Below are positions 35,707-43,315 of a stretch of DNA of 64,000 nucleotides, piece after piece; the stretch's first letter is position 1, and each line of letters opens with the position of its first letter. The notes under the pieces were generated by a model. It was given only the letters and a program-made list of their open reading frames with translations. It ran no database searches and had not been told where the DNA came from. Location of the stretch: the NCBI GenBank assembly GCA_023393635.1, contig JAEWKT010000032.1, positions 186,001 through 250,000 on the forward strand, written 5' to 3'. A program made the translations under genes and the position numbers. Origin of the DNA: Pseudomonadota bacterium (lineage in GTDB: Bacteria > Pseudomonadota > Gammaproteobacteria > Pseudomonadales > Moraxellaceae).

Positions 35707-36456
35707 CTATTGAAAAACCTCTTTAAGATTTTTTGGCACGCCTTGAGTGGATTGCAATTCACCTTTGCTATCTTTCCACACCACCGCGGGCGTCGCAAAA
35801 AATCCGTATTTTTCCATCATGGCCATATTGCTATCTATTTTAGTCGCAATGTGTTTTGGAATAGGATTGAGTGCCTTAAACTTCTTTTTGCCCTTAGCCA
35901 TATTGTATTCTTCAAATGCTTTTTGCGGGTTAGGTGCAGCGAGTAAGGTGGCCACTTGTCCTCTGCTTTCTGGGCGAATTACGGCAACCTGGATATGGCG
36001 TAACTGTACTTTGCCTGCTTTTACCCAAGGCCGCGCTTGTTCCCAAAACGTATGGCAATATGGGCAATTTGGATCTGAAAAAACATAAACGATGCGCGGC
36101 GCGTTCACATTGCCATCCTGAATCCAGGTGGTTTTTTCTAGACTATTCCATACTTCGTTTAATACAGACTGTTTTACATGTTTATCTAATAAGTCACTGC
36201 TTAGATTTGTGCCTTGGGCATTATATAAATCGCCTACAATATAATATTTTTGGTCATTCGAGATAAAAACGGTGGCAGGGTTTTGCTGGGCATGTCCCGC
36301 CCAGCCTGTCATATTGGTTGGCGCTTCAATTTGCTTTACAAATTTAAAGCCTTCTTTTTCCAGTTGTTGCTTTATAGAAGGGGCGGCAGAGACGTAGTTC
36401 ATATTTAAAGCCAGCAAAAGCCCTAAAACTAACTTGCCATAAGAAATGTTCATCAC
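35707..36456 (-). CDS. dsbG: Thiol:disulfide interchange protein DsbG-like
   Basis: Periplasmic disulfide isomerase/chaperone of the DsbC-DsbG family. The 249-aa protein has a signal peptide (LVLGLLLALNMNYVSAA, cleaved near residue 24), an N-terminal dimerisation region, and a thioredoxin domain with the active site CPYC at 131-134 (the DsbG form; DsbC has CGYC), with a TPAVV cis-Pro loop. DsbG keeps single cysteines reduced and is itself reduced by DsbD, which is encoded two genes upstream in the same block. The gene lies 10 bp after the TlpA-fusion gene. Confidence 0.85.
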   Translation of the reverse strand: MMNISYGKLVLGLLLALNMNYVSAAPSIKQQLEKEGFKFVKQIEAPTNMTGWAGHAQQNPATVFISNDQKYYIVGDLYNAQGTNLSSDLLDKHVKQSVLNEVWNSLEKTTWIQDGNVNAPRIVYVFSDPNCPYCHTFWEQARPWVKAGKVQLRHIQVAVIRPESRGQVATLLAAPNPQKAFEEYNMAKGKKKFKALNPIPKHIATKIDSNMAMMEKYGFFATPAVVWKDSKGELQSTQGVPKNLKEVFQ

Positions 36457-36466
36457 TATTTTTCCT

Positions 36467-37393
36467 CTAGTATTCAGGTTGAGAAGTTAAGGTATAAAGA
36501 TACTGCTTGAGCATGGGTTGATTGAGTTCACCTAAATGCTGATCAATGAGTTCACCTTTCGCATTAAAAAATAAGGTGCTCGGTAAACCGAACATATTCA
36601 TGCGACTGGCCATCTGTCCAGATGGGTCTAATAACACATGGTTTAAGTAAAGCTGATTACGCTGTAAGTACGAGTCAATAGTGTCAGCGTCTTCACCCTG
36701 ATTAATAAAAACAAACTGCACGTTAGGGTGGTCAATTTGTGCCTGATAAAATAACGGCATTTCTTTATGACAAGGCGGGCACCAGCTTGCCCACAAATTA
36801 ATGATGGTTGGTTTGCCAATAAACTGTATTAATGAGATTTTAGTGTCTATATGAGACGGTACAGATTCTTGCTTGATAGGCTGCGCTGAGGATTGAATAG
36901 CTGAATTGTCGGATTGAGTTGACTGCTTGGCGAGCTGGCCAATTGCGGTAAAGCTTAAATCTGGATACTGTTGCTGCGACCCTAAATGTTTTAAAACACT
37001 TAAACCAAATGTTTGAGTTAAGATAAACGCAAGCACGCTGCTGGTCAGTACCACTAGACCTAATGTGCGGTTTTTCCAGCTAAACCAGAAACAACCTGCA
37101 ATAACGCCCGCGTAAAAATTAAAGCCTTTATCATTTACTTTGAGTATTTCAATAGGGTGTGCAAAATACAGGTCGTAATGATTGAGTACAAATACCACTC
37201 TTGCCAGCAAGAATCCAACCCAAATAGATGACCATATCGCATCTTTATAGCGTTGCCATATGACGTCATTCCATTGCTGCTGCTTGTTGAAATATAAACC
37301 GACTAAAAACACTGCCAGTAACCCAAGCAAAACAATGAGCAATGTCCATGGAATTATCAGGAAACCCAGATGTAAGGCTTGTGAGGAAATCAT
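36467..37393 (-). CDS. Lgt-like membrane domain fused to a TlpA thioredoxin domain
   Basis: A 308-aa inner-membrane protein. Residues 8-135 hold four or more helices resembling part of prolipoprotein diacylglyceryl transferase (ARVVFVLNHYDLYFAHPIEIL, then KGFNFYAGVIAG). Where Lgt has its SFHGG histidine, this protein has Tyr94, so transferase activity is unlikely. After a Gln/Ser-rich linker (145-180), residues ~185-305 form a TlpA/ResA-type thioredoxin domain with CPPC at 205-208 in NLWASWCPPCHKEMP. It is probably a membrane-anchored periplasmic thiol reductase working with DsbD and DsbG. Its ATG overlaps the dsbD stop (TAATG). Confidence 0.8.
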   Translation of the reverse strand: MISSQALHLGFLIIPWTLLIVLLGLLAVFLVGLYFNKQQQWNDVIWQRYKDAIWSSIWVGFLLARVVFVLNHYDLYFAHPIEILKVNDKGFNFYAGVIAGCFWFSWKNRTLGLVVLTSSVLAFILTQTFGLSVLKHLGSQQQYPDLSFTAIGQLAKQSTQSDNSAIQSSAQPIKQESVPSHIDTKISLIQFIGKPTIINLWASWCPPCHKEMPLFYQAQIDHPNVQFVFINQGEDADTIDSYLQRNQLYLNHVLLDPSGQMASRMNMFGLPSTLFFNAKGELIDQHLGELNQPMLKQYLYTLTSQPEY

Positions 37394-39129
37394 TAGTCTG
37401 TTTCCTCGTGAAGCTGCTTTATATTGCTAATTAACTGCGCTGCGTTATAAGTTCCTGTCAGGCGTAAAGAGCGTTGTTCATTTTGATTGCCCTTGAGAAA
37501 AAGCATGGTCGGTGGCCCTAAAATTTGCCGCTGCTTTAAAATAATATCTTGTGAGGGCTGATAGGTGGTCAGGTCAAGTTTAATGCGCGTGACATCTTTT
37601 AGCGCATCCTGAACTTCTGCTAAAGGCAGTACATCGCGCTCAATAGGCTGACATGCCACGCACCAGTCTGCATAGACATCTATAATAATTGGTGCAGGGG
37701 AGCTTGCTTTTAATGCAGCCTCCAACTCTTGCTGATTTTTCACCACAATCCAAGGGTGTAAGTGGGTGGTTTGTTGTTTCACATTACTTATAGTTTGAGT
37801 TAAATGCCAGACACCACTTGCCGCCAGAACACAGGACAATACCACTATCAAAAGCTGATGAGGAATACGGACAACATGCCGTAATATTGCAATTAAATAG
37901 GCAGCCATAAATATAAGAATTAAGGCAAAAACCAGATGGTATATACTTAAAGAGAGCAATGGCCGCGCAAAATAAGTTGCCAACAGCAGCATGACAAAAC
38001 CAAAACTAAACTTTAAACGATCCATCCATAAACCAGGATTGGGCAGAAATTTTGCACCAAAGACACTGGCAATAAATAAAGGAATACCAATACCTAGCCC
38101 AAGCAAAAACAAGTACAAACCTGCCAGTAACGTCTGCTCAAGTTGTGAGACATACAGCAGTGCGCCAGCCAACGGGGCACTCATGCAAGGGCCAACAATA
38201 AGTGCAGAAATAGCACCCATAATGCCTGCGCCCAATAAAGTTCCACCTTGTTGACGCTGCTGAATGCGATCCAGACGTTGTAGTATTCCTTGTGGTAGCG
38301 ATAATTGATATAAACCAAATAAATTTAATGCAAACACGACGAATAAGACGGCAAATAGGCCAATAATTAACGGATTTTGAAACCAGCGTTGTACGTTATA
38401 GCCAATGTGCGAAACAACCAGCCCCATTAAGCCATAGACAAAGGCCATGTTGACAATAAACGTCAAGGCAATCACTGCGGCTTTATAGCCTTTGTTACGC
38501 TGCACTAAGATGCCTGATAAAATAGGAATTAGTGGCAGTGAACAAGGTAAGAAAGCCAGTAATACTCCCAGCCCCAAAAAAATAATAATATTTAAAAAAA
38601 CATTTTGGCTGGATAATAAATTTAAAAAGAACTGGTCACTATTCCAGTCATGGCTCAAGGATTTATTTGCTGATTGCGATTGAACGCTTGATGGTGCAAG
38701 TGGTGGAGAGTTGAATTGTTCAGTGAGCTGTGCTGAGGTGGTCGAGGGCGTCTGTTGCTCCTGAACTTGCTGACTCACTGTAGTGGCAGGTTGGTCGCTT
38801 AAGCTCGGTTTAGCTGGATTTTTTTCTTGTCTATTGGGGGCTTTATTTTCAGTTTGCTTGCGAATTGGAGAGTTTAATCCAGCTTTTAACTCAGTGTTTA
38901 GCGTATTGTTCTGCTCAATATCTGGCGTAGACGTTTGATTGCTCAATAATGAGCGCGAATGATTGCCTTGCGTGATGTGTTGCTGTGCTAACAATCCTTC
39001 GGTATTGGTTTGAATGATTTTGCGCTGCGCAGGATAGCAAAGGCCATCTTCTGAACAACCCTGCCAGGTTAAATGGTATTGGCTATTGGGCTGAACATTA
39101 ATATGAGTGAGAACCTGGTTGTAATGCAC
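37393..39129 (-). CDS. dsbD: Thiol:disulfide interchange protein DsbD, 5'-truncated
   Basis: DsbD moves electrons from cytoplasmic thioredoxin across the membrane to periplasmic DsbC, DsbG and TlpA partners. All three cysteine pairs are visible: alpha-domain CSEDGLC (residues 25 and 31 from the GTG at 39129), beta-domain Cys in LLAFLPCSLPLIP and IVGPCMSAP, and gamma-domain CVAC in YADWCVACQP. The Gln/Ser/Thr-rich interdomain linker is unusually long. The signal peptide and the first part of the alpha domain are missing: homology continues upstream of the GTG to about 39190 (YPNLHQKGQQKDDPTFGK) and then stops at a TGA. It may be non-functional; see the kinase fragment next to it. Confidence 0.8.
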   Translation of the reverse strand: MHYNQVLTHINVQPNSQYHLTWQGCSEDGLCYPAQRKIIQTNTEGLLAQQHITQGNHSRSLLSNQTSTPDIEQNNTLNTELKAGLNSPIRKQTENKAPNRQEKNPAKPSLSDQPATTVSQQVQEQQTPSTTSAQLTEQFNSPPLAPSSVQSQSANKSLSHDWNSDQFFLNLLSSQNVFLNIIIFLGLGVLLAFLPCSLPLIPILSGILVQRNKGYKAAVIALTFIVNMAFVYGLMGLVVSHIGYNVQRWFQNPLIIGLFAVLFVVFALNLFGLYQLSLPQGILQRLDRIQQRQQGGTLLGAGIMGAISALIVGPCMSAPLAGALLYVSQLEQTLLAGLYLFLLGLGIGIPLFIASVFGAKFLPNPGLWMDRLKFSFGFVMLLLATYFARPLLSLSIYHLVFALILIFMAAYLIAILRHVVRIPHQLLIVVLSCVLAASGVWHLTQTISNVKQQTTHLHPWIVVKNQQELEAALKASSPAPIIIDVYADWCVACQPIERDVLPLAEVQDALKDVTRIKLDLTTYQPSQDIILKQRQILGPPTMLFLKGNQNEQRSLRLTGTYNAAQLISNIKQLHEETD

Positions 39130-39176
39130 TATGGTTTTACCAAAGGTCGGATCGTCTTTTTGTTGTCCTTTTTGAT

Positions 39177-39533
39177 GTAGATTGGGATAGCCTCACCCGT
39201 ATCGCACTGCCGCAATCGACGCTATATATTGTGCTAAAAAACTTAATTGAAAATGCTTACCTGCACGCGCAATCCTCCACGGCCATTAAAGTCTTGATGC
39301 AACATCAGGCGCTGGTGATTTGGGATAATGGTATTGGATTAACTGACACTGAGCTGACATTACTCACCAAGCGGTTTTGGCGTAAGTCAGCGCAAAATAG
39401 CGGCTATGGGCTTGGCTTATCTTTAGTTAAAGTATTGCTGGAAAAAAACGGCTATCGCATTGATTTTGCACCAAGTCGCGCAGATCACCAGCACAATCGC
39501 GGACTCAAAGTAAGGATTTCGCCTGTAAATTAA
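39177..39533 (+). pseudogene. Sensor histidine kinase, 3' fragment
   Basis: This is the C-terminal ATPase domain of a two-component sensor kinase. From about DWDSLTRIALPQSTLYIVL the frame continues through the N box NLIENAYLHA, the G1 box DNGIGL, the F box FWRKS and the G2 box GYGLGLSLVK, ending at 39533. The dimerisation/phosphoacceptor, sensor and membrane parts are absent. The frame remains open upstream but there reads the antisense of dsbD, so the join near 39180-39192 is a chimeric junction. A product from GTG 39231 (100 aa) could be made but would lack kinase function. No response regulator gene is adjacent. Confidence 0.8.
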
Positions 39534-39535
39534 GT

Positions 39536-39596
39536 TGATGAATGATCATTAACATTGGCAAAGCTGGGATAACCAATTATTAGCAATCATTCATCA
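39536..39596. repeat. 61-nt imperfect inverted repeat between kinase fragment and copZ
   Basis: Outer arms TGATGAATGAT (39536-39546) and ATCATTCATCA (39586-39596) match perfectly, with weaker inner pairing (ATTGG / CCAAT). It lies between convergent reading frames and could form a transcript-end hairpin. There is no T-run. Confidence 0.5.
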
Positions 39597-39648
39597 CTTC
39601 TCTTGTACTTTGCTCGCTCTGAACATAAGGGCTTAGAAAGTCTAAAAA

Positions 39649-39849
39649 CTATTGAACAGTGGCAGGAAAACCATCATCTGCCAACGCAGCAGTAATTTGA
39701 TCTGTACTTGCGCTGGTTTCAACGCTTACCATTTTAGTGGCTAAATCAACATGAACTTGGGCATCCGCATCAATCTCTTGAATGCTTGCTGTGACACCAC
39801 GCGCGCAGCCACCACACGTCATATTTGCTATGTGTAATTTCATTGTCAT
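39649..39849 (-). CDS. copZ: Copper chaperone, CopZ-like
   Basis: A 66-aa single heavy-metal-associated domain with the metal site MTCGGC (residues 10-15 region) and the usual beta-alpha-beta-beta-alpha-beta length. It would bind Cu(I) in the cytoplasm and hand it to CopA. The gene is divergent from copA. Its upstream region carries a MerR-type promoter with a 19-bp spacer and the same dyad as the copA promoter, so both should be induced by CueR and copper. Confidence 0.9.
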   Translation of the reverse strand: MTMKLHIANMTCGGCARGVTASIQEIDADAQVHVDLATKMVSVETSASTDQITAALADDGFPATVQ

Positions 39850-39878
39850 ACTCCATTTAAAGCAGTGGATTTATTAGT

Positions 39879-39909
39879 ATTCTAAAGCTTCCCACTGTGG
39901 CAAGGTCAA
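39879..39909 (-). promoter_or_regulatory. CueR-type promoter of copZ
   Basis: On the minus strand, TTGACC (39909-39904), a 19-bp spacer holding the dyad TTgCCA-cag-TGGgAA, and TAGAAT (39884-39879). The over-long spacer is the hallmark of MerR-family activation. Confidence 0.82.
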
Positions 39910-39944
39910 GCCGATTTTTAATGCATATTTTTATTACGCTGCAC

Positions 39945-39975
39945 TTGACCTTACCATGATGGCAATCTGTATGCT
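39945..39975 (+). promoter_or_regulatory. CueR-type promoter of copA
   Basis: TTGACC (39945-39950), a 19-bp spacer with the dyad TTaCCA-tga-TGGcAA, and TATGCT (39970-39975), about 30 bp before the copA start. It has the same architecture as the divergent copZ promoter. Confidence 0.82.
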
Positions 39976-40005
39976 GATGCCATCAGATTAATTTTACCGA
40001 GGTGT

Positions 40006-42480
40006 ATGATGAATGCTAAAACGATAACACCAATCACCTACCATGAAACACTTTCCATTGAGGGCATGACGTGTGCATCTTGCGTTGGGCGGGTAGAAAA
40101 TTCACTCAAAAAAGTGGCGGGTGTAAACACTGCCCATGTTAATTTGGCCACCGAAAAAGCAGTGGTAACTTCAGCACTGCCACTTGACCGCAGCGCACTG
40201 ATTAAAGCCATTGCGCGTGCAGGTTTTGACGTGGTGCCGCTGCAACCAATTGAGCTTTCAATTGAAGGCATGACCTGTGCCTCATGCGTGGGTAGAGTAG
40301 AAAAAGCCCTTAAAAAAGTACAAGGGGTGCAACAGGCCAATGTCAATTTGGCAACAGAGCAAGCGTGGGTTCAAGTTGATGAAACTGTGCCGACCAGTGA
40401 GTTAATTAAGGCAGTTAACAGGGCAGGGTTTGACGCAAAAGTGTCGGTAAGTCATCACGCCCAGCAGCAGGATAAAAAAGATTTAGAACAACAGCAGCTC
40501 AAACGTGACCTAATTCTTGCAGTTATTTTGGCGTTGCCTGTATTTATTTTGGAAATGGGTTCGCATCTGATTCCCGCTTTTCATGGCTGGGTGATGCACA
40601 CTATTGGTCAACAGCAAAGCTGGTTATTACAATTTGTCTTAACCACGCTGGTATTGCTGTTCCCAGGAAGGCGTTTTTACCAAAAAGGGATACCAGCGTT
40701 ATTGCGCTTTGCACCAGATATGAATTCCTTGGTAGCGGTGGGCACCTTTGCGGCTTATAGTTTTTCAGTGATTGCCACCTTTATACCGCAACTTTTACCC
40801 ACTGGCACGGTACATGTGTACTTTGAAGCTGCCGCAGTGATTGTTGGTTTAATTTTATTAGGTCGTTATTTTGAGGCCAAGGCCAAAGGACGTACTTCAC
40901 AGGCCATACAACACTTGGTTGGTATGCAGGCTAAAACAGCACGTATTCATCAAGACAGTCAGGTTTTGGAAGTTGCCGTGGCAGACGTGGTGGCTGGAAC
41001 AAGCGTTGAAATTCGCCCTGGTGAGCGTGTGCCTGTTGATGGCGAGGTAATTGCTGGCCAAAGCTATATTGACGAATCCATGATTACGGGGGAACCTGTG
41101 CCTGTGATGAAACAAATAGGCAGCACAGTAGTTGGTGGCACGATCAACCAGAACGGCACCCTTACCATACGTGCTACTGCCATTGGTGAGTCGTCTGTGT
41201 TGGCGCAAATTATTCGTATGGTAGAGCAGGCACAAGGTGCAAAACTGCCTATACAGGCTTTGGTTGACAAAGTGACTATGTGGTTTGTGCCTATGGTAAT
41301 GCTATTGGCCTTGCTTACGTTTTTAGTCTGGTTCATGGTTGGGCCAGAGCCTGCTTTAACCTTCGGATTGGTTAATGCGGTGGCGGTGTTAATTATTGCA
41401 TGCCCCTGTGCGATGGGATTGGCCACGCCAACCTCTATTATGGTAGGTACAGGTCGTGGGGCAGAAATTGGTGTGCTATTTCGTAAAGGCGAGGCACTTC
41501 AATTACTGCAAGAAGTGCGCGTGGTGGCGGTGGATAAAACGGGCACCCTGACTGAGGGTAAACCGACCTTAACCGATTTTCATGTTCAACAGGGTTTTGA
41601 GCGGCAGCAGGTTTTAAGTGTGGTGGCATCTGTTGAAGCCAAATCTGAGCATCCGATTGCGCTGGCCATTGTACAAGCCGCACAAAAAGAGAATATAAGC
41701 TTGCAAGAGGTCACTGAGTTTGACTCCATTACAGGCTCAGGAATTAAGGGTAAGGTAGCAGGCACATGGATTCATATTGGTGCAGATCGCTATATGCAGC
41801 AATTGGGTTTAGATGTTAGCTTGTTTAATGAGTTGGCGGTGCAGCTAGGGCAGGATGGCAAAACACCGCTCTATGTGGCTATTGATGACCAACTGGCTGC
41901 TGTCATTGCAGTGGCTGATCCTATCAAACCAACAACTTATGCGGCCATTGACGCTTTGCATCAGTTGGGCTTAAAAGTAGCCATGATTACAGGCGATAAT
42001 CGCCATACTGCGCAGGCCATTGCCAAACGGTTGCATATTGATGACGTGGTGGCGGAAGTTCTTCCACAAGGCAAAGTAGAGTCGGTGCGTGGATTACAAG
42101 CGCAATATGGCCGTTTGGCATTTGTGGGTGATGGCATTAATGATGCCCCTGCTTTGGCGCAGGCTGACGTGGGCGTGGCAGTAGGTACGGGCACTGATAT
42201 TGCTATTGAAGCGGCTGATGTGGTGTTAATATCTGGTAGCCTTAAAGGGGTAGCAAATGCTATTGCCTTGAGTAATGCCACCATACGCAATATTCGCCAG
42301 AATTTATTTTGGGCATTTATTTATAATATTGCGCTCATTCCTATTGCTGCAGGGGTGCTGTATCCCGCATTTGGGCTGTTGTTATCGCCTATATTTGCTG
42401 CTGGTGCAATGGCATTGTCTTCTATTTTTGTACTCACTAATGCCTTGCGATTAAAGTATTTTCAGGTGCCCTTATCATAA
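40006..42480 (+). CDS. copA: Copper-exporting P1B-type ATPase
   Basis: CopA pumps Cu(I) from the cytoplasm to the periplasm. The 824-aa protein has two N-terminal metal-binding domains (CASC at 23-26 and 91-94), about eight membrane helices, the transport site CPC at 466-468 (ACPCAMGLATPT), the phosphorylation site DKTGT from residue 510, the SEHP motif (AKSEHPIA) and the hinge GDGINDAP. The two-domain N-terminus and CPC site assign Cu(I), not Zn/Cd. ATG 40009 is an alternative start after GAGGTG. The regulator cueR follows downstream and copZ is divergent. Confidence 0.96.
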   Translation: MMNAKTITPITYHETLSIEGMTCASCVGRVENSLKKVAGVNTAHVNLATEKAVVTSALPLDRSALIKAIARAGFDVVPLQPIELSIEGMTCASCVGRVEKALKKVQGVQQANVNLATEQAWVQVDETVPTSELIKAVNRAGFDAKVSVSHHAQQQDKKDLEQQQLKRDLILAVILALPVFILEMGSHLIPAFHGWVMHTIGQQQSWLLQFVLTTLVLLFPGRRFYQKGIPALLRFAPDMNSLVAVGTFAAYSFSVIATFIPQLLPTGTVHVYFEAAAVIVGLILLGRYFEAKAKGRTSQAIQHLVGMQAKTARIHQDSQVLEVAVADVVAGTSVEIRPGERVPVDGEVIAGQSYIDESMITGEPVPVMKQIGSTVVGGTINQNGTLTIRATAIGESSVLAQIIRMVEQAQGAKLPIQALVDKVTMWFVPMVMLLALLTFLVWFMVGPEPALTFGLVNAVAVLIIACPCAMGLATPTSIMVGTGRGAEIGVLFRKGEALQLLQEVRVVAVDKTGTLTEGKPTLTDFHVQQGFERQQVLSVVASVEAKSEHPIALAIVQAAQKENISLQEVTEFDSITGSGIKGKVAGTWIHIGADRYMQQLGLDVSLFNELAVQLGQDGKTPLYVAIDDQLAAVIAVADPIKPTTYAAIDALHQLGLKVAMITGDNRHTAQAIAKRLHIDDVVAEVLPQGKVESVRGLQAQYGRLAFVGDGINDAPALAQADVGVAVGTGTDIAIEAADVVLISGSLKGVANAIALSNATIRNIRQNLFWAFIYNIALIPIAAGVLYPAFGLLLSPIFAAGAMALSSIFVLTNALRLKYFQVPLS

Positions 42481-42521
42481 GATCATGTCATAAAAGCATG
42501 GCATAAAGGTAATATCTGGGA

Positions 42522-42552
42522 TTTAGCAAAGTGCTTTATTGACTTTGCTAAA
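42522..42552. repeat. Inverted repeat between copA and cueR
   Basis: Perfect 10-bp arms TTTAGCAAAG / CTTTGCTAAA enclose an 11-nt loop. No T-run follows, so it is either an mRNA-stabilising hairpin or an operator. It ends 31 bp before the cueR start. Confidence 0.5.
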
Positions 42553-42583
42553 GTGCCTATTAACCATAACCATGAGGTCTAAG

Positions 42584-42976
42584 ATGAATATTGGGCAGGC
42601 AGCGAAACAATCAGGCATCTCTAGCAAAATGATTCGTCACTATGAAAGCATTGGCCTGCTTGAGGCAGCACAACGTTCAGCTTCAGGCTATCGTCTGTAT
42701 TCTGCCCAGGACATTAAAACCTTAAGTTTTTTAAAACATGCCAGAGATTTAGGCTTTTCATCCCAGCAAATGAAAGAATTAATTGGGCTTTGGAAAAATA
42801 CAGATCGGCACAGTGCTGAAGTGAAGCAATTAACCATCAAACACATTCATGCGTTAAACCAAAAAATTAAACAATTACAGGAGATGGTAGATTTTTTACA
42901 GCGATCTGCCAATCAGTGTTCAGGGGATGAGCAAACCCATTGCGCTATTTTAGAGGATCTTGAAAAAGGCACCTGA
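42584..42976 (+). CDS. cueR: Copper-responsive MerR-family regulator CueR
   Basis: CueR binds Cu(I) and activates promoters with over-long spacers. The ~130-aa protein from ATG 42584 (GAGG upstream) has the MerR helix-turn-helix (MNIGQAAKQSGISSKMIRHYESIGLL) and the RSASGYRLYS wing, a dimerisation helix, and the C-terminal metal loop C-x7-C (NQCSGDEQTHCAIL), which is characteristic of CueR rather than the Zn or Hg sensors. The open frame extends 15 codons upstream without homology. Its targets copA and copZ are immediately upstream. Confidence 0.93.
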   Translation: MNIGQAAKQSGISSKMIRHYESIGLLEAAQRSASGYRLYSAQDIKTLSFLKHARDLGFSSQQMKELIGLWKNTDRHSAEVKQLTIKHIHALNQKIKQLQEMVDFLQRSANQCSGDEQTHCAILEDLEKGT

Positions 42977-43315
42977 ATTTATAGTTTTGCGTAATAGCGC
43001 AATAAACTTCTTAAATCATTCCCTCCTGCGCATCCTCAGATTTCATAAGAGGATTGAAAGATGGATAAAATACTGTGCGAGCAATGTAGTGTAGGCTATA
43101 TATAAATTATATTGATATATAGCCTGTGCCCTTATTTTTCATCACCTGATATTTAGAGGTATAATGAAGAGTTAATAGAATTAACCATACTTAAATATTT
43201 GATTTTTATATAGAAACTCCTAAAGTTTTTTGTAAATTTTACAAATTAAATTCCCTTATAAAATAATTGCTTATAATTTTTTCCTCTAATTATCAAATAA
43301 AATTATTTCAGTTTT
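42977..43315. other. Intergenic region cueR-pit
   Basis: It holds no gene. The inverted repeat at 43093-43125 is its only clear structure. The last 150 bp before pit are very AT-rich and probably contain the pit promoter; I see no Pho box there. Confidence 0.4.
43093..43125. repeat. Perfect inverted repeat downstream of cueR
   Basis: 11-bp arms AGGCTATATAT / ATATATAGCCT enclose an 11-nt AT loop, about 115 bp after the cueR stop. It lacks a direct T-run, though TTATTTTT follows seven bases later; it may act as a transcript-end hairpin. Confidence 0.55.

Noticed and set aside
43126..43315. Pho box ahead of pit
   Set aside because: No pair of TGTCA-like repeats with 11-bp periodicity is present, unlike the clear site before pstS.
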